Positions 1-6,392 of a stretch of 10,325 nt of DNA are shown one piece after another; within the stretch, counting starts at the first letter, position 1; every line of letters begins with the position of its first letter. Position numbers and translations under genes: made by a program. This DNA comes from Acidimicrobiales bacterium (GTDB lineage Bacteria > Actinomycetota > Acidimicrobiia > Acidimicrobiales > SZUA-35). The stretch lies in contig JABDJU010000086.1 of assembly GCA_013003325.1 (NCBI GenBank), positions 1 through 10,325 of the forward strand, written 5' to 3'. The notes under the pieces were generated by a model. It ran no database searches, was not told where the DNA came from, and saw only the letters and a program-made list of their open reading frames with translations.

Positions 1-840
1 AACTTCAGCGTCGATGAGGGTGAGAACGAAGGCTTCATCCGTCTGGCTCAGACCACCGATACCCATTTCAAGTTGGAGTCGCGGATCACCTACGGCGGCG
101 CCACCGGGCTCGAAGACCGGAAGCCTCCGCTCTCAGATGCCTCGTGGAAGCTGCTCCGCAATCTCGAACCCGCAGACCTGGAGAACACCGACCTCGCATC
201 GATTCCTGCGCCGATGCGGTGGTGGGTCAACACGTACGGGCGCCACACCGCCGCCGCCTTGATCCACGACCGCTTCATAGGAATCCCCGAGGGCCTGCCC
301 CAGCCGCTCAAGGACGATGGGCTGGGCGAGGAGCACATCGATCGGTACTTCCGTTTCATGCTGGCCGACTCCGGGATCGAGTTCATCCCCCGCTGGATCA
401 TGTGGAGCGCGGTCGCACTCCGCACACGGTTCATGCGAGGCGGCGGTCGGCGGTTGATGCTGATCGCATGGTTCCTGGCGGCGCTCGGTGGCTTCGTCGG
501 TCTGCTGTGGGCACTGCGGGCTGGCGAACCGGCCTGGATCGCAGTGTTCAGCTTTGCGCCGTGGCCAGCCGCAGCGCTCTGGGGTCGTCAATGGGGAGCG
601 GGAATGGTGGCGTCGTACGTGGTCTTTCCATTCCTGCTGATTCCGATCGCTTTGGCCATCCTGTTCCTCCTGCCCTTCTACGGAGTCCAGCGACTGTTTG
701 GCCGATGGCTGGAACGCATGGCTCGTCGGGCCTTCAAAGGGCTCGAGCCGAGCTACTACACCGACGCACCGATCTCGGTAGGGGAGCGTCGCGACCCGCC
801 AGACATCAGCGGTGTGTCGCATTCAGCCCGGGCCGACTGA
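1..840 (+). CDS. DUF1353-like membrane protein, 5' end missing
   Basis: The frame is open from the first base and ends at TGA 838-840, so the start lies outside the window; 279 residues are visible. Window residues about 25-145 look like DUF1353: an Asp-Leu-Ala-Ser-Ile-Pro segment near the start of the core, a Tyr-Gly-Arg-His-Thr-Ala-Ala-Ala run, a His-Asp pair at residues 89-90, and a later helix with His-Ile-Asp-Arg-Tyr-Phe before a conserved-looking Ala-Val-Ala-Leu-Arg. The family has no settled biochemical function. The C-terminal half differs from the usual short DUF1353 protein: hydrophobic segments at about 152-174 and 202-229, and a weaker one at 179-195, suggest a membrane-anchored tail ending in a basic, then polar, stretch. 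The family call rests on remembered motif order, not on a search. Internal TTG or ATG codons are unlikely starts because the reading frame continues upstream with coding-like composition. Confidence 0.6.
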   Translation, partial: NFSVDEGENEGFIRLAQTTDTHFKLESRITYGGATGLEDRKPPLSDASWKLLRNLEPADLENTDLASIPAPMRWWVNTYGRHTAAALIHDRFIGIPEGLPQPLKDDGLGEEHIDRYFRFMLADSGIEFIPRWIMWSAVALRTRFMRGGGRRLMLIAWFLAALGGFVGLLWALRAGEPAWIAVFSFAPWPAAALWGRQWGAGMVASYVVFPFLLIPIALAILFLLPFYGVQRLFGRWLERMARRAFKGLEPSYYTDAPISVGERRDPPDISGVSHSARAD

Positions 841-857
841 TCTCGACAGATCCGGTG

Positions 858-863
858 TAGACA
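858..863 (+). promoter_or_regulatory. Possible -10 box for the OsmC gene
   Basis: TAGACA lies 12 to 7 bases before the ATG at 870. This is the same offset as the better TANNNT boxes at 4016 and 4902, and no Shine-Dalgarno sequence is visible before the ATG. It would fit a leaderless transcript, but the last base is A instead of T and no -35 box is clear, so the call is weak. Confidence 0.3.
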
Positions 864-869
864 CAGGGC

Positions 870-1319
870 ATGGCTGCCACCAAGTCCACCACGATTCATC
901 ACATCGCCGGCAAGCGGTTCATGGGCGTGACCCCCGACGGCATGCGGCTGATGATCGATGGCGAAGATCACGCCAAGACCGGGATGAACCCGATGGAGGT
1001 GCTCCTCAACGCCTTGGGTGCGTGCGCCGCCTTCGACGTGGTGGAGATGATTCGAAAACGCCGGCTCGACCTCGTCGAGTATCGGGTCGAAGTGGAGGGG
1101 GATCGAGCCGATGGCACACCGGCCTACTACACCGAAATCCGTGCCCGTCACGTCATCAACGCCCCCGGGCTGAAGCAGGCGATGGCCGAACGTTTTGTCG
1201 ATCTGGCCATGAACAAATACTGCTCGGTGGCGAGCAGCCTGAAGGCCGACCTCAGCTTCGAGATCGAGCTAAAGCACGAGACGGCGGTTGAATCGGGTGA
1301 AGAAACCGTCAAAGGTTGA
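870..1319 (+). CDS. OsmC family protein
   Basis: A 149-residue protein, the usual length for the OsmC/Ohr superfamily of small homodimeric cytosolic proteins; characterised members reduce organic hydroperoxides with a pair of cysteines. Both cysteines are visible: Cys52 in an Asn-Ala-Leu-Gly-Ala-Cys-Ala-Ala context at the start of the long central helix, preceded by the typical Asn-Pro-Met-Glu (40-43), and Cys118 in Lys-Tyr-Cys-Ser-Val. The sequence looks more like the YhfA-type OsmC branch, whose substrate is uncertain, than like classical Ohr. The ATG at 870 gives a normal N-terminus and follows the upstream stop by 29 bases. The methyltransferase gene begins 3 bases after the stop, so the two are probably co-transcribed. 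Peroxidase activity is inferred from the family only. Confidence 0.88.
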   Translation: MAATKSTTIHHIAGKRFMGVTPDGMRLMIDGEDHAKTGMNPMEVLLNALGACAAFDVVEMIRKRRLDLVEYRVEVEGDRADGTPAYYTEIRARHVINAPGLKQAMAERFVDLAMNKYCSVASSLKADLSFEIELKHETAVESGEETVKG

Positions 1320-1322
1320 ACG

Positions 1323-1934
1323 GTGACCGACGACTTCCTTTCCCGGGTTTACAACCTCGCTAGCCAGGCTGAGACCGATGCGTTCTACTCGGAATGGGCA
1401 TCGAGCTACGACCGCGAGTTGATCGCGAACGGATACCGCTCGCCGGCCCGCTGCGCCGCCGCCCTGGCGCAATTCGTCGCCACCGACCGGCCGGTGCTCG
1501 ATGTGGGATGCGGCACCGGTTTGTCCGGCGTCGCCCTTGCCCAGGCCGGGTTCACCGAGCTGTTCGGCCAAGACGTGAATGCCGACATGGTGGAGATCGC
1601 TCGGCGACGGAACCTCTACAAGACACTGAGCATCGCAGACGTCACCGACCCCTTTCGGTTCGAACCGGGAACCTACGATGCGTTGGCGGCGATCGGAGTG
1701 ATCGGCCTCGGCGCAGCGCCGCCTTCCTTCCTCGACGAGTGTTTGCAGGCGCTGGCCGTCGGCGGGCACCTGGTCCTCTCCTACAACGACCACGTGCTCG
1801 AGCACGATGCATATATGAGTGCGCTCGATAAGGCACTTGCCGACGGGTTGGCGATCGAGGTGTTCAGCGAACACGGACCCCACATCGAGAAGCTCGGTTC
1901 CGGATCTCAGGTTTACGTTCTGCGTCGCACCTAG
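1323..1934 (+). CDS. SAM-dependent methyltransferase, METTL27-like
   Basis: A 203-residue class I methyltransferase. Motif I is clear at residues 58-66 (Val-Leu-Asp-Val-Gly-Cys-Gly-Thr-Gly), the acidic end of the second strand is in Gly-Gln-Asp-Val-Asn (Asp84), and a motif resembling post-I, Ile-Ala-Asp-Val-Thr-Asp, lies at 104-109. The N-terminus (Tyr-Asn-Leu-Ala, then Phe-Tyr-Ser-Glu-Trp-Ala-Ser-Ser-Tyr-Asp at 21-30) and the late Leu-Ser-Tyr-Asn-Asp segment at 152-156 recall the METTL27/WBSCR27 type, whose substrate is unknown to me. The GTG start at 1323 is supported by AAAGG at 1311-1315, seven bases upstream and inside the end of the OsmC gene. This spacing indicates translation from a shared message. 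The substrate, whether small molecule or protein, cannot be read from the sequence. Confidence 0.85.
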   Translation: MTDDFLSRVYNLASQAETDAFYSEWASSYDRELIANGYRSPARCAAALAQFVATDRPVLDVGCGTGLSGVALAQAGFTELFGQDVNADMVEIARRRNLYKTLSIADVTDPFRFEPGTYDALAAIGVIGLGAAPPSFLDECLQALAVGGHLVLSYNDHVLEHDAYMSALDKALADGLAIEVFSEHGPHIEKLGSGSQVYVLRRT

Positions 1935-2022
1935 GGGGGCAGGACCTTCGGCCCTACATGGGGACGGCGCGGCACGAGATCTTGGATGTCAGCGTCTGAT
2001 CAGGCAAGGGAACGTGAAGCGA

Positions 2023-2928
2023 ATGAACGACTATGTATCCGAGCTCGAAGCGGTTGCTTCGCATTCGCACAACGGCACCGCCGCCGAGGAGGTCGAACAG
2101 CTGCGATCGGAGCTGGAGAAGGAGCGGCGGCGGGCCCGCAAGCTCAAGGCGCGCCGAAGGCGGGATAGGGAGCTCGAGCCCTACCAGGTGGAGCTGCTGA
2201 AGCTGCAGTCACATCTCGAGCTTCAGGGCAAGAAGATGATCGTGCTGTTCGAGGGGCGCGACGCTGCGGGCAAGGGCGGCACGATCCGCCGGGTCACCCG
2301 CTACATGAACGAAAAGCACTATCGGGTCGTGGCCCTCGGGAAGCCCACCGACGAACAGCGCGGTCAGTGGTATCTGCAGAAGTACGTCACGCAGTTCCCG
2401 CGGGCGGGCGAGATGGTGCTGTTCGACCGCAGTTGGTACAACCGGGCAATGGTGGAGCCGGTGTTCGGTTTCTGCACCGACAAGGAACACGAGGACTTCA
2501 TGCGGGGCGTCGTCGGGTTCGAAAAGGACCTCGTTCGGCAGGGAACGACGCTGGTGAAGATGTACTTCTCAGTCTCCAAAGAGGAGCAGCAACGCCGGTT
2601 TGACCGACGGCGTGATGATCCGTTGCGCCAGTGGAAACTGAGCGAGGTCGATGTTCAGGCCCAGGAGCTCTGGGACGAGTTCACCAACCGCAAGTACGAA
2701 ATGCTGCGCCGCACCCACACCAACGCCACACCGTGGACGGTGATTCGGTCCGAGAACAAACATGAGGCTCGGCTGAACGCAATTCGCACCATCCTCGACA
2801 CGGTCGACTATGAGGGCCGCGATCCGAACATCGATTTTGTGCCCGATCCCAAGATCGTCGTATCAGGAGCTCACGAGGTCGAGCTGATGGAGGCCGATCG
2901 GATCCGGGCCGGCAAGTTCCGGGGCTAG
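2023..2928 (+). CDS. ppk2: Polyphosphate kinase 2 (PPK2), class I type
   Basis: PPK2 enzymes transfer phosphate between polyphosphate and nucleotides; one-domain class I members mainly make NTP from NDP in the cytosol. The 301-residue product has the Walker A loop Glu-Gly-Arg-Asp-Ala-Ala-Gly-Lys-Gly-Gly at 77-86, the Walker B/lid motif Phe-Asp-Arg-Ser-Trp-Tyr-Asn-Arg at 134-141, and the family's Asp-Asp-Pro-Leu-Arg-Gln-Trp-Lys-Leu-Ser further on. Residues about 20-55 are very rich in Glu, Arg and Lys and probably form a charged coiled coil, which is longer than the usual leader. The frame is open far upstream into the methyltransferase gene, but PPK2 similarity starts late. ATG 2023 is preferred: AAGGG at 2006-2010 sits 12 bases away, whereas the alternative GTG 2014 has it only 3 bases away. 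About 30 residues after the core end in Lys-Phe-Arg-Gly. Confidence 0.93.
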   Translation: MNDYVSELEAVASHSHNGTAAEEVEQLRSELEKERRRARKLKARRRRDRELEPYQVELLKLQSHLELQGKKMIVLFEGRDAAGKGGTIRRVTRYMNEKHYRVVALGKPTDEQRGQWYLQKYVTQFPRAGEMVLFDRSWYNRAMVEPVFGFCTDKEHEDFMRGVVGFEKDLVRQGTTLVKMYFSVSKEEQQRRFDRRRDDPLRQWKLSEVDVQAQELWDEFTNRKYEMLRRTHTNATPWTVIRSENKHEARLNAIRTILDTVDYEGRDPNIDFVPDPKIVVSGAHEVELMEADRIRAGKFRG

Positions 2929-2943
2929 CCGCGCACAGTGCGG
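2929..2943. terminator. Hairpin between convergent genes, possible bidirectional terminator
   Basis: CCGCGCACAGTGCGG folds into a six-pair stem (one G-T pair) with a three-base loop. It starts at the first base after the PPK2 stop and ends 5 bases before the stop of the opposing acyltransferase gene, filling most of the 20-base gap. No T-tract follows on either strand, so it would be a weak or non-canonical terminator. Confidence 0.4.
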
Positions 2944-2948
2944 ACGTC

Positions 2949-3962
2949 TCATGGGCGGTGCCGGTCGATCCATGCGTCGACGCGAGCCCACTCGGCGTAC
3001 AGCCAGCGGGTGAACTGTTCACGGTCTTCAGGAATCTCGTGGCGATCCACCGACCAGTAGCTGGCCCGAACAGTGCGGTCGAGCGGCACGCTCCGCCAGA
3101 TCTGACCTAGCGAGTAGAGGTCATCCAGTCCTTCGTGGACCACGAACACCACCGTCATGTCGTGACAGGCCTGCAGTGCAGCCTGGGCCGCTGCGGTCCG
3201 GGGCGGCAGGACGTGGGTCATGTTGGCAGCCATGCCGGCCCGGTCGGCTCTACCGAGGGCGGTGAGCGAATCGATCGAACCCCTCCACCGGTCCGGTGTC
3301 CAGTTGCCGCCCTCGGGGAAGATGATGACCACGCTGTCGTCGTGCATGGTGGCGCACATGGAGGCGATGGCGTCGAGCTGTCGTTGCGGGTTGTGGGGGT
3401 CGCGTTCCAGAAACACGTTGGGCAGGCGCAACATCATGTGGTTCATGAACGGGTCCCACAGCAGCTTGTTTGTTCCCAGCATGCGCACCTGGCGGTGGTA
3501 GTCCCGGATCACGGTTCGAGCGAGCAGGAAGGCGTCGCCCGGGCCGGCATGTCTGGCGAAGGTCAGAATCGGGCCGTCGATCCGTTCGGTGAGCGGCAAG
3601 TCGAAGTCGAAGCCGATGTAGAACCGCAGCGCACGAGTCACCAATTCGAGGTACCAACCGAACACTCGATTGTGGGCCCGTTGCGACCACCGGGAACCGA
3701 TCTTCCAACCCAAGCCCGTTCCAACCCACAGCACGAAGGTGGCGATCAGTCCGAAGAACTCGGTGACACACAGGGCGATGGCCAGCCCGCCCATGCGGGT
3801 GAAGCGCCAGCGCCGTCGGTCGACGAGGTCGATGATGGCGAGGGCGAGGTGAAGCAGGGGGGACAACAGGGTCACGGTCCCAGCGACGATGAACACGATC
3901 GGAGTGACGACCGCGACCCGGAACCAGCGGGGCGGAACCCAGATTGCCGACGGCTTCTTCAC
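2949..3962 (-). CDS. PlsC-like membrane acyltransferase
   Basis: A 337-residue protein of the glycerophospholipid acyltransferase (LPLAT/PlsC) superfamily, which moves an acyl chain from acyl-CoA or acyl-ACP to a lysolipid at the membrane. Hydrophobic segments lie at about 17-45 and 58-85. The catalytic HX4D motif is His138-Ala-Gly-Pro-Gly-Asp143, the substrate-binding block is Phe-Pro-Glu-Gly-Gly at 215-219, and Val-Leu-Pro-Pro-Arg at 251-255 matches the fourth block. It is longer than bacterial PlsC (about 240 residues), and its motif I differs from the common Asn-His-X-Ser-X-X-Asp, so a lipid substrate other than 1-acylglycerol-3-phosphate is possible. The GTG start at 3962 has a strong Shine-Dalgarno (AGGAAGGGG on the minus strand, 3968-3976) 5 bases upstream. 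It diverges from the patatin gene, suggesting linked lipid turnover. Confidence 0.85.
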   Translation of the reverse strand: MKKPSAIWVPPRWFRVAVVTPIVFIVAGTVTLLSPLLHLALAIIDLVDRRRWRFTRMGGLAIALCVTEFFGLIATFVLWVGTGLGWKIGSRWSQRAHNRVFGWYLELVTRALRFYIGFDFDLPLTERIDGPILTFARHAGPGDAFLLARTVIRDYHRQVRMLGTNKLLWDPFMNHMMLRLPNVFLERDPHNPQRQLDAIASMCATMHDDSVVIIFPEGGNWTPDRWRGSIDSLTALGRADRAGMAANMTHVLPPRTAAAQAALQACHDMTVVFVVHEGLDDLYSLGQIWRSVPLDRTVRASYWSVDRHEIPEDREQFTRWLYAEWARVDAWIDRHRP

Positions 3963-3967
3963 CTGAT

Positions 3968-3989
3968 CCCCTTCCTCGCAACCACTGTA
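3968..3989 (-). promoter_or_regulatory. -10 box and ribosome binding site of the acyltransferase gene
   Basis: Read on the minus strand, TACAGT (3989-3984) fits the actinobacterial TANNNT -10 box, and AGGAAGGGG (3976-3968) is the ribosome binding site. The predicted transcript start near 3977 would give a leader of about 15 bases carrying that site. The same TACAGT hexamer occurs before the binding-protein gene at 8473. No -35 box is obvious. Confidence 0.45.
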
Positions 3990-3990
3990 T

Positions 3991-4021
3991 TTGGCCGGGG
4001 CCGAGGGGGCCTGGGTAGCCT
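3991..4021 (+). promoter_or_regulatory. Likely leaderless promoter of the patatin-like gene
   Basis: TAGCCT at 4016-4021 fits TANNNT and lies exactly 12 to 7 bases before ATG 4028, so the transcript would begin at or next to the start codon. TTGGCC at 3991-3996 could be the -35 box with a long 19-base spacer. No Shine-Dalgarno is present. The -35 element begins 2 bases from the opposing -10 box at 3984-3989, so polymerase binding in the two directions would overlap. Confidence 0.5.
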
Positions 4022-4027
4022 CAGACC

Positions 4028-4885
4028 ATGACCGATTCGGGCGACGTCGCCCCTTCCAAGGTGGCGTTCGTGCTCGGCGGCGGTGGCCTCCGCGGCGCCG
4101 CCGAGGTCGGGATGATCAAGGCGTTGGCCGAGGCTGGGATCGAGCCCGATCTTGTGGTCGGCACCTCGATCGGCTCGATCAACGGAGCGATCATCGCATC
4201 GGGCCCGATGGACGAAATGGCCGCCAGCCTCGAGCGGATGTGGGGCGAGCTCACCGCCCGGGGCGTGCTTCGGGAGGGGTTGTTCAGCCGGGCCGCCAAC
4301 ATCGTTCGCCACCGCACTCACCTCCACACCAACGACTCGATGCGCCGGCTACTGCTCGACTGGCTGCCGTATGAGAACTTCGAAGATCTGACGGTCGAGT
4401 TCCAGTGTTCTGCTGCCTGTGTGGAGCTGTCGTCGGAGTGGTGGTTCGACAGCGGGCCACTGATCGACGCCATTCTCAGCTCGTGCGCCGTTCCGGGTCT
4501 GCTTCCACCGATGGAGGTGAACGGCATGCACTTCATCGACGGTGGGGTGGTGAACTCGATCCCGATCTCGCGGGCGCTCGAGCTCGGCGCTACCACGATC
4601 TATGTGCTGCACGTCGGCAACATCGACACACCGCTGCGCGTTCCCCGAAATGCCTGGGACGTGGCCTTCGTTGCATTTGAGATCTCACGCCGTCACCGGT
4701 TCCATACCGACCTTGAAAGCCTGCCCGACGACGTCGAGATTCATGTGCTCCCCACCGGCCTGGACCCACGGGCCAAGTTCAACGATCCATCGAAGCTGCG
4801 CTACAACCACAGCTCATCGATCCGTTCGAGCATCGACCGGGCCTACCGAGAGACCTCCGACTACCTGAGCCTCGTGGCCTCGTAG
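4028..4885 (+). CDS. Patatin-like phospholipase
   Basis: A 285-residue patatin-family serine lipase, RssA/YlbK-like in size. Family members hydrolyse acyl esters of lipids with a Ser-Asp dyad. All motifs are present: the oxyanion-hole Gly-Gly-Gly-Gly-Leu-Arg-Gly-Ala-Ala at 17-25, the nucleophile elbow Gly-Thr-Ser-Ile-Gly-Ser at 45-50 with Ser47, a Ser-Cys-Ala-Val-Pro-Gly segment typical of the family, and the dyad Asp171 in Asp-Gly-Gly followed by Val-Val-Asn-Ser-Ile-Pro. There is no signal peptide or membrane segment, so it is probably cytosolic or peripheral. The ATG at 4028 puts the glycine-rich loop 16 residues in, as usual. Its divergent neighbour is an acyltransferase, so one protein may remove and the other add acyl chains; that pairing is inference. 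The real substrate is unknown. Confidence 0.9.
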   Translation: MTDSGDVAPSKVAFVLGGGGLRGAAEVGMIKALAEAGIEPDLVVGTSIGSINGAIIASGPMDEMAASLERMWGELTARGVLREGLFSRAANIVRHRTHLHTNDSMRRLLLDWLPYENFEDLTVEFQCSAACVELSSEWWFDSGPLIDAILSSCAVPGLLPPMEVNGMHFIDGGVVNSIPISRALELGATTIYVLHVGNIDTPLRVPRNAWDVAFVAFEISRRHRFHTDLESLPDDVEIHVLPTGLDPRAKFNDPSKLRYNHSSSIRSSIDRAYRETSDYLSLVAS

Positions 4886-4901
4886 CTCGGTCGGGTCCAA
4901 T

Positions 4902-4907
4902 TACGCT
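4902..4907 (+). promoter_or_regulatory. Likely leaderless -10 box of the oxidoreductase gene
   Basis: TACGCT fits TANNNT and lies exactly 12 to 7 bases before GTG 4914, the same geometry as at 4016. It sits in the 28-base gap after the patatin gene, with no Shine-Dalgarno before the GTG. No clear -35 box is seen. It supports GTG 4914 as the true start and a transcript separate from the patatin gene. Confidence 0.5.
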
Positions 4908-4913
4908 CGGTTC

Positions 4914-6290
4914 GTGAGCCCGCGCCGAACCATCATCGAGCCGGCCCGACAGGTTGACGTGACCCACGAAACCGACGTGCTGGTGGTGGGCTCCGGCCCG
5001 GCCGGTCTGGCGGCGGCGCTGGCGGCCGCGAGGGTGGGTGGGGTCGAGGTCACGTTGGTGGAGCGCTTCGGATGCTTCGGCGGAAACATCACCACCGTCG
5101 GGGTCGAAGGTATGGCCTGGTATCGGCACGAGAACACGGTCGAGGCGAATGGCATCGGCCATGAGTTCGAAGAGCGCTCCTACGCGATGGGTGCGGCCGT
5201 CCCCGAGAGCCAATCGGACTCCTACGAGATCGATGCCGAGGGCTTCAAGGTCGTCGCCGACCGTCTGGTCGAAGAAGCCGGCATCACGCCGATGCTCCAC
5301 CGTCTGTATGCCGCGCCGATCGTCGAGGAAGGCCGGGTGGCCGGCATCATCACCGAGTCCAAGGGCGGACGCGAAGCGATTGTGGCTCGGAGAGTCATCG
5401 ATGCGACCGGTGACGCCGACATAGCCCACGGAGCCGGCGCTGTCACCCGCAAAACGCCCAGGGAACACATGATGGCGGCCTCGGTGATGTTTCACCTGGC
5501 CGGGGTGGACAAGCGGAGATTTCTCGAAGGCGTGGCAGCCGATCCCCACACCTATGCCGATTGGGGCGGCAACGGCGAGTGGAACATCGAGACCGACGGC
5601 AAAGAGGACTCGATGTACTCACCGTTCCTCCGCAAACCCTTTGCTCGCGCCGTCGCCGACGGGCTGTTGCCCGACAACCTCACCACCCTGGCTGGAACCT
5701 GGGGCGCCGTCCACGACTCCGGCGAACTGACCTACCTGAACCTGGTCCACCTTCCCGAGATCGACGGTACCGATCCGGATGACCTGACAACGGGCGAGAT
5801 CGAAGGTCGACGACACGCCATGCACGCCCTCGATGCGCTGCGGCAGTACACGCCCGGGTGCGAAAACGCCCGGCTGCGAAACTTCGGCATGACGCTCGGG
5901 ATCCGGGACACCCGAAAGATCGTGGCCCGCTACGACATGACCGAACAGGATGTCCGTGATGAGGGCCGCTTCGACGACTCGATCGGCATCTTTCCCGAGT
6001 TCATCGACGGCTATGGCATCCTGATACTTCCGACCACCGGGCGCTACTTCCAGCTTCCCTACCGCAACCTGATCCCGACCGGGGTGTCCAACCTGCTGGT
6101 GGCGGGCCGAAGCTCGGGGGGCGACCGCATCTCGCACGCCGCAACCCGCAACATGGGGTGCTGCGCCGTGCTCGGTCAAGGGGCAGGAATCGGAGCAGCC
6201 CTCTCGTTGAAAGCGAGCATCGCCGTCGAGGACGTGCCGGCCGCGACCCTGCACGCGGAGCTAGACAATCAGGGCGTGCGGTATCGGTAG
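4914..6290 (+). CDS. FAD-dependent oxidoreductase, FAD_oxidored type
   Basis: A 458-residue flavoprotein. The dinucleotide-binding fold begins at residue 21 with Gly-Ser-Gly-Pro-Ala-Gly (26-31) and reaches the ribose-binding Glu50; Gly-Cys-Phe-Gly-Gly-Asn (53-58) follows directly, as in the FAD_oxidored (PF12831) group. An Ile-Asp-Ala-Thr-Gly-Asp-Ala-Asp motif closes the FAD domain, and the C-terminal flavin-contact block (Leu-Leu-Val-Ala-Gly-Arg, 394-399, then Arg-Asn-Met-Gly-Cys-Cys) is intact. No ferredoxin-type cysteine clusters are present, so it is not an HdrA-like fusion. No signal peptide is visible; it should be cytosolic. Substrate and electron acceptor are unknown. The GTG start gives a plausible 20-residue leader and has a -10 box at leaderless distance. 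The ABC importer downstream might supply its substrate, but a 102-base gap with a possible promoter separates them. Confidence 0.85.
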   Translation: MSPRRTIIEPARQVDVTHETDVLVVGSGPAGLAAALAAARVGGVEVTLVERFGCFGGNITTVGVEGMAWYRHENTVEANGIGHEFEERSYAMGAAVPESQSDSYEIDAEGFKVVADRLVEEAGITPMLHRLYAAPIVEEGRVAGIITESKGGREAIVARRVIDATGDADIAHGAGAVTRKTPREHMMAASVMFHLAGVDKRRFLEGVAADPHTYADWGGNGEWNIETDGKEDSMYSPFLRKPFARAVADGLLPDNLTTLAGTWGAVHDSGELTYLNLVHLPEIDGTDPDDLTTGEIEGRRHAMHALDALRQYTPGCENARLRNFGMTLGIRDTRKIVARYDMTEQDVRDEGRFDDSIGIFPEFIDGYGILILPTTGRYFQLPYRNLIPTGVSNLLVAGRSSGGDRISHAATRNMGCCAVLGQGAGIGAALSLKASIAVEDVPAATLHAELDNQGVRYR

Positions 6291-6347
6291 ATCATTACCG
6301 AATGGTGAACGGCGTTCGTCGCACAGGTGCGCTCAACGCAAAACCGC

Positions 6348-6353
6348 TACTGT
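6348..6353 (+). promoter_or_regulatory. Possible -10 box for the ABC ATPase pair
   Basis: TACTGT fits TANNNT in the 102-base gap after the oxidoreductase gene. Transcription would begin near 6360, giving a leader of about 33 bases before ATG 6393. No good -35 box is found, and the only ribosome-binding candidate is a GGGG run at 6383-6386. An ATG at 6361 is out of frame with the ATPase. Confidence 0.35.
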
Positions 6354-6392
6354 CTCGTCGATGGAGCGTCGCGCCAAAGACCGGGGTTTCTG

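Noticed and set aside
1932..1956. A G-rich run and a GGGC...GCCC pairing just after the methyltransferase stop, considered as a terminator
   Set aside because: The stem is only four strong pairs around a ten-base loop, with no T-tract; too weak to report as a feature.
1819..2022. An N-terminal extension of PPK2 starting inside the methyltransferase gene
   Set aside because: The extension overlaps the end of the methyltransferase in another frame and lacks PPK2 similarity; the later ATG has an AAGGG upstream.
3135..4031. A 298-residue plus-strand open frame opposite the acyltransferase gene
   Set aside because: The minus-strand frame has all acyltransferase motifs and a strong ribosome binding site; the plus-strand translation is His/Gly/Gln-rich without domain character.
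4779..5549. A minus-strand open frame spanning the patatin end and the oxidoreductase start
   Set aside because: It crosses two well-supported genes antisense and has no motif; it is a composition artefact.
6293..6310. A CATT...AATG inverted repeat after the oxidoreductase stop
   Set aside because: Four A/T-rich pairs are expected by chance and would not form a stable hairpin.
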